Part shown: positions 13,630 through 16,269 of the stretch, piece by piece
How positions within the stretch are numbered: the first letter of the stretch is position 1
Layout of the letters: each line of letters opens with the position of its first letter
Source: SKVR01 sp964410015
Lineage (GTDB): Bacteria > Bacteroidota > Bacteroidia > Bacteroidales > UBA7960
Direction: 5' to 3'
Length of the DNA: 16,269 bases
NCBI GenBank assembly: GCA_964410015.1
Contig: CAYPFV010000066.1
Location: 1 to 16,269, forward strand
Translations under genes and position numbers: made by a program
The notes under the pieces: model-generated
Seen by the model: the letters and a program-made list of their open reading frames with translations, nothing else
What the model was told of the DNA's origin: nothing
The model's database searches: none

Positions 13630-14781
13630 ATGAGCACCACTTTTAAAGTAATCGTTTTCTTTTTTATTCTTTTCTTTTTTTCTGCATTATCTGGTAAGTC
13701 GCAAGATACAGTATTTTTCACATCCACCAGACAAATCATTCCTCCACCTGTAGAGTTAAAAGTTCCGCAAACACCCCGTTTGCAGAAAGTCCCCGATCAT
13801 ATAGACAAGAGTTTTGTAAGTATTATTGGTGTTGGTGATATCATGATGGGAACCAATTACCCAGACGAGTCTTATCTGCCGCCAAACAACGGTAAACACT
13901 TACTGGTACCTTTACATAAGATATTGCAGGATGCCACAGTTACTTTTGGCAACCTTGAAGGGGTTTTCCTTGATGGAGAGGGAACCGTTAAAAAGTGTCA
14001 GAATCCGGAATTGTGCTATGCTTTTCGTTCTCCTGAAAAATATGTTTGGAATTTAACTGCTGCTGGTTTTGATGTAGTAAGTTTGGCTAATAATCATACA
14101 GGTGATTTTGGACAGGAAGGCAGAATTGCCACAACGCGGGTTCTGAAAGAAGCGAATTTATCTTTTGCAGGAACCCTTGAGTATCCTTATACTGTATTAG
14201 AGCGAGAGGGGATTGTTTTTGGAATGGCCGCTTTTTCGCCCAATACCGGCACAGTAAGTATTCATGACCTGGAGAATGCAAAAAAGATTGTAAGTTATCT
14301 TGAAGAGCAGACAGATATTGTCATAGTTTCATTTCACGGGGGAGCAGAAGGGGTTGATCATCAGAATGTATTGTGTGAAACTGAATATTATTATGGCGAG
14401 AACAGGGGGAATGTTTGCAAATTTGCCCGGGCAGTTATTGATGCAGGAGCAGATATTGTTTTTGGGCATGGTCCGCATGTTACCCGTTCAGTTGATTTGT
14501 ATAAAGATCGGTTTATTGCCTATAGTCTGGGAAATTTTTGTACTTATGCCCGCTTCAATCTGAGAGGAGAAAATGGCATTGCACCAATTTTAAAAGTTGT
14601 AACCAATTCATCGGGTGAATTTATAATGGCAGAAGTAACTCCTATCCGGCAAATGGGATCGGGTGAGCCAAAAATTGATCAATATGGTGGTGCTATACAG
14701 TCGCTTCGGCGATTAACAATGGAAGACTTTCCTGAGTCAAATCTGGAGATTACCCCTGAGGGTGTTATCAGAAAAAAATGA
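13630..14781 (+). CDS. CapA/PgsA-like metallophosphatase-fold protein, exported
   Basis: A 383-residue protein with an N-terminal hydrophobic signal (residues 5-22), likely exported. The PGA_cap domain covers about residues 63-340. It carries the calcineurin-like ligands: GVGDIMMG (Asp70), FGNLEGV (Asn108 and Glu110), SLANNHTGDFG (Asn155 and His156), SFHGG (His236), FGHGPHV (His280 and His283), then YSLGNF. In Bacillus, CapA/PgsA takes part in poly-gamma-glutamate synthesis and export, but the synthetase genes capB and capC are not here. Many Gram-negative bacteria carry lone CapA-domain proteins of unknown role. The stop lies 14 bases from the stop of the convergent M23 peptidase gene. The fold is secure; a role in poly-glutamate is doubtful. 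Confidence 0.9.
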   Translation: MSTTFKVIVFFFILFFFSALSGKSQDTVFFTSTRQIIPPPVELKVPQTPRLQKVPDHIDKSFVSIIGVGDIMMGTNYPDESYLPPNNGKHLLVPLHKILQDATVTFGNLEGVFLDGEGTVKKCQNPELCYAFRSPEKYVWNLTAAGFDVVSLANNHTGDFGQEGRIATTRVLKEANLSFAGTLEYPYTVLEREGIVFGMAAFSPNTGTVSIHDLENAKKIVSYLEEQTDIVIVSFHGGAEGVDHQNVLCETEYYYGENRGNVCKFARAVIDAGADIVFGHGPHVTRSVDLYKDRFIAYSLGNFCTYARFNLRGENGIAPILKVVTNSSGEFIMAEVTPIRQMGSGEPKIDQYGGAIQSLRRLTMEDFPESNLEITPEGVIRKK

Positions 14782-14795
14782 TGATAAAGTGTGGA

Positions 14796-15764
14796 TTAAG
14801 AAAGGGATTGGTTGACCCTGGATGCAACTTCGATGATGTGTTCAAATTCCTTGGGCGTCAGGTCATTAAAGAAATAATTTACCGGGTTTACTTTTTCCCC
14901 TTTTCTGTGAACTTCATAGTGCAGATGAGGTGCGGTTGATACGCCTGTATTACCCACATATCCTATTATTTCCCCACGTTTAACGGATTGTCCGTATTTA
15001 ACATTAAAACTTTCCAGATGTGCGTAAAGTGTTTGATATCCATAGCCATGATCAATAACGATCATACGACCATAACCATGTCTGTTTCTTTCCACTTTTT
15101 TTATCACTCCATTTCCTGGTGCGTATATTGGAGTTCCTGATGGTGCTGTAAAATCAACCCCTGTGTGCATTCTCAGCGTTTTATATATGGGATGGATTCG
15201 CATGCCGTAGCCTGAAACAAGTCTTTTGGTACCTTTTTCAATGGGCACGATGGCAGGTATAGAGGCGAGCATATCGTTTTTATCCTTTGCCATCGCAAAT
15301 ACTTCATCATAGGAAACCGACTGAACATATAACCGGCGTGCAAGTTTATCGATGCGCTGAGAAGTGGCAGAAATAATATCACTGTTGTCGTAACCTTCAA
15401 ATTTTTCATAACGGTCAACACCACCAAATGCGGCTTCTCTTTTTGTTCTTGATACTGGTTCTGCTTCAAAAATAACTCTGTATATCTGGTCATCGCGGTT
15501 TTCGATATCTTCCAGTACTGAAACAAGATCATCGATCTGGTCGTTCATCAGATCAAAATTTACCTGGAACTGATCAATTTCTCTTTGCAACATTTTTTCT
15601 TTGGGTGATTCAAAAAAAGTATATCCAATGGTAAGAATAATAACAGAAAAAACCATTCCTGCCAGCACGATGCGTAAAAACCTTTTTGTTCTTTCCCATA
15701 AGGTTTCTCTTACTGGCTCTACGGCAAGAGATTTTGTATTGAATTGGTATTTTATTTTTGCCAT
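14796..15764 (-). CDS. M23-family peptidase, membrane-anchored
   Basis: A 322-residue cell-wall hydrolase-type protein. Residues 29-51 form one membrane segment after a basic N-terminus, and about 57-100 is a charged, probably coiled-coil region. The LytM domain spans about residues 180-295. It is complete: His200 and Asp204 (RMHTGVDF) plus His282 (PHLHYEV) are the expected zinc ligands, with His249 (LYAHL) and His280 as catalytic histidines. It should act on peptidoglycan crosslinks in the periplasm or activate other hydrolases. The domain is preceded by VSGYGMRIHPIYKTLR, typical of Bacteroidetes M23 proteins. It is divergent from alaS with a 176-base shared promoter region. No truncated motifs, so activity is likely. 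Confidence 0.93.
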   Translation of the reverse strand: MAKIKYQFNTKSLAVEPVRETLWERTKRFLRIVLAGMVFSVIILTIGYTFFESPKEKMLQREIDQFQVNFDLMNDQIDDLVSVLEDIENRDDQIYRVIFEAEPVSRTKREAAFGGVDRYEKFEGYDNSDIISATSQRIDKLARRLYVQSVSYDEVFAMAKDKNDMLASIPAIVPIEKGTKRLVSGYGMRIHPIYKTLRMHTGVDFTAPSGTPIYAPGNGVIKKVERNRHGYGRMIVIDHGYGYQTLYAHLESFNVKYGQSVKRGEIIGYVGNTGVSTAPHLHYEVHRKGEKVNPVNYFFNDLTPKEFEHIIEVASRVNQSLS

Positions 15765-15820
15765 AACAGACTTATCCTTGAGTATTCAAATTTCTTCTTA
15801 ATTTCCTAATGCTAATCAGC

Positions 15821-15830
15821 ACATTAATGT
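15821..15830. repeat. 10-bp perfect palindrome in the M23-alaS intergenic region
   Basis: ACATTAATGT at 15821-15830 is its own reverse complement. It lies about 60 bases before the M23 start and 110 before alaS, between the divergent genes. A regulator site is possible, but AT-rich palindromes of this size are not rare. Confidence 0.3.
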
Positions 15831-15855
15831 TAATGAGTATAATAGGAATTAGTTA

Positions 15856-15863
15856 CAAAACTA
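15856..15863 (-). promoter_or_regulatory. Possible -7 promoter box for the M23 peptidase gene
   Basis: On the minus strand this reads TAGTTTTG, an exact TAnnTTTG match, about 92 bases before the start at 15764. It lies 13 bases from the alaS box, so the two promoters would overlap. Confidence 0.4.
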
Positions 15864-15876
15864 AATAAAATTAATT

Positions 15877-15884
15877 TAATTTTG
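15877..15884 (+). promoter_or_regulatory. -7 promoter box for alaS
   Basis: TAATTTTG matches TAnnTTTG exactly, 57 bases before the alaS ATG. TTAC at 15853-15856 lies 20 bases upstream and could serve as a weak -33 element. Confidence 0.45.
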
Positions 15885-15940
15885 TCAGTGATTTTACGAA
15901 AAAACAAAGAAAAAACACCTAAAAGAAATTACTCAATACC

Positions 15941-16269
15941 ATGAATTCAAACCATATAAGACAGTCTTTTTTAAAGTTCTTCCATGGAAAAGGTCATTTT
16001 GTAGAAAAATCAGCTCCTATGGTCTTAAAAAATGATCCTACGCTTATGTTTACAAATGCAGGTATGAATCCCTTTAAAGATGTTTTTCTGGGAAATATAC
16101 AAGCAAAAAATAAAAGGGTGGTTAACTCTCAAAAGTGCCTTCGTGTGTCAGGTAAACACAATGATCTGGATGAAGTGGGACATGATACATACCATCATAC
16201 CATGTTTGAGATGCTGGGAAACTGGAGTTTTGGCGATTATTTTAAGCGGGAAGCGATTGGCTGGGCATG
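15941..16269 (+). CDS. alaS: Alanine--tRNA ligase, 3' part beyond the window
   Basis: Charges tRNA-Ala with alanine; a class II synthetase acting in the cytoplasm. The first 109 residues are visible out of roughly 870 for the family. Catalytic-core signatures include NDPTLMFTNAGMNPFKDVFL, QKCLRVSGKHNDLDEVG, and HHTMFEMLGNWSFGDYFK, all near-invariant in AlaRS. The start ATG at 15941 gives MNSNHIRQSFLKFF, matching the family start. The frame stays open to the window end, so the editing and C-Ala domains lie outside. It is divergent from the M23 peptidase gene. Confidence 0.97.
   Translation, partial: MNSNHIRQSFLKFFHGKGHFVEKSAPMVLKNDPTLMFTNAGMNPFKDVFLGNIQAKNKRVVNSQKCLRVSGKHNDLDEVGHDTYHHTMFEMLGNWSFGDYFKREAIGWA

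Noticed and set aside
1..16269. Phage, insertion sequence, CRISPR, toxin-antitoxin or defence system
   Set aside because: All sizeable genes belong to metabolic, envelope or core families; no transposase, integrase, spaced repeats or paired small toxin genes were seen.

Overview
The window looks like chromosomal DNA of a Bacteroidetes (Bacteroidota) bacterium, probably near the Bacteroidales/Marinilabiliales. The evidence is AT-rich sequence, almost no Shine-Dalgarno sites, several intergenic matches to the Bacteroidetes -7 promoter box TAnnTTTG, lipoprotein signal peptides with relaxed lipoboxes, and housekeeping proteins (GreA, HIT, RuvC, short MerR, M23 peptidase, AlaRS) of the Bacteroidetes type. 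The genus cannot be fixed from the sequence.

Layout: (1) Positions 1-1004 hold the 3' part of a branched-chain aminotransferase gene (ilvE). (2) Positions 1216-7579, all on the minus strand, hold a nucleotide-sugar cluster. In transcription order it is a WbpE-like aminotransferase, a WbpD-like N-acetyltransferase, a TviB/WbpO-like UDP-sugar 6-dehydrogenase, GalE, RfbB, and a CpsB/YwqE-like PHP tyrosine phosphatase. A good TATCTTTG promoter box lies just upstream at 7631-7638. The first three enzymes would make an acetamido-amino uronic acid on UDP, GalE supplies UDP-galactose, and RfbB supplies the 4-keto-6-deoxy-dTDP-glucose precursor. No glycosyltransferase, flippase or polymerase of the locus is inside the window. 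(3) Positions 7792-9266 hold three small envelope-type proteins: a Rieske-fold lipoprotein with non-canonical ligands, and a two-gene unit of a charged lipoprotein and a membrane-anchored acidic protein. (4) Positions 9267-9961 are a 695-base non-coding stretch with two promoter-like boxes, strong hairpins and two terminator-like structures upstream of greA. (5) Positions 9962-15764 hold greA, a HIT-family hydrolase, ruvC, a membrane family 2 glycosyltransferase, a MerR-type regulator, a CapA-like protein and an M23 peptidase, arranged in alternating orientations. (6) Positions 15941-16269 hold the start of alaS, divergent from the M23 gene.

How they work together: the left half is precursor supply for a surface polysaccharide (capsule or O-antigen type), with a phosphatase that may control export. 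The right half is mostly core genes for transcription, recombination, cell-wall turnover and translation, with little obvious functional linkage. I see no phage, insertion sequence, CRISPR array, toxin-antitoxin, defence or secretion system, and no tRNA or rRNA. The most interesting items are the unexplained structured intergenic region before greA, the altered Rieske ligand set, and the uronate cassette that lacks its expected oxidase.
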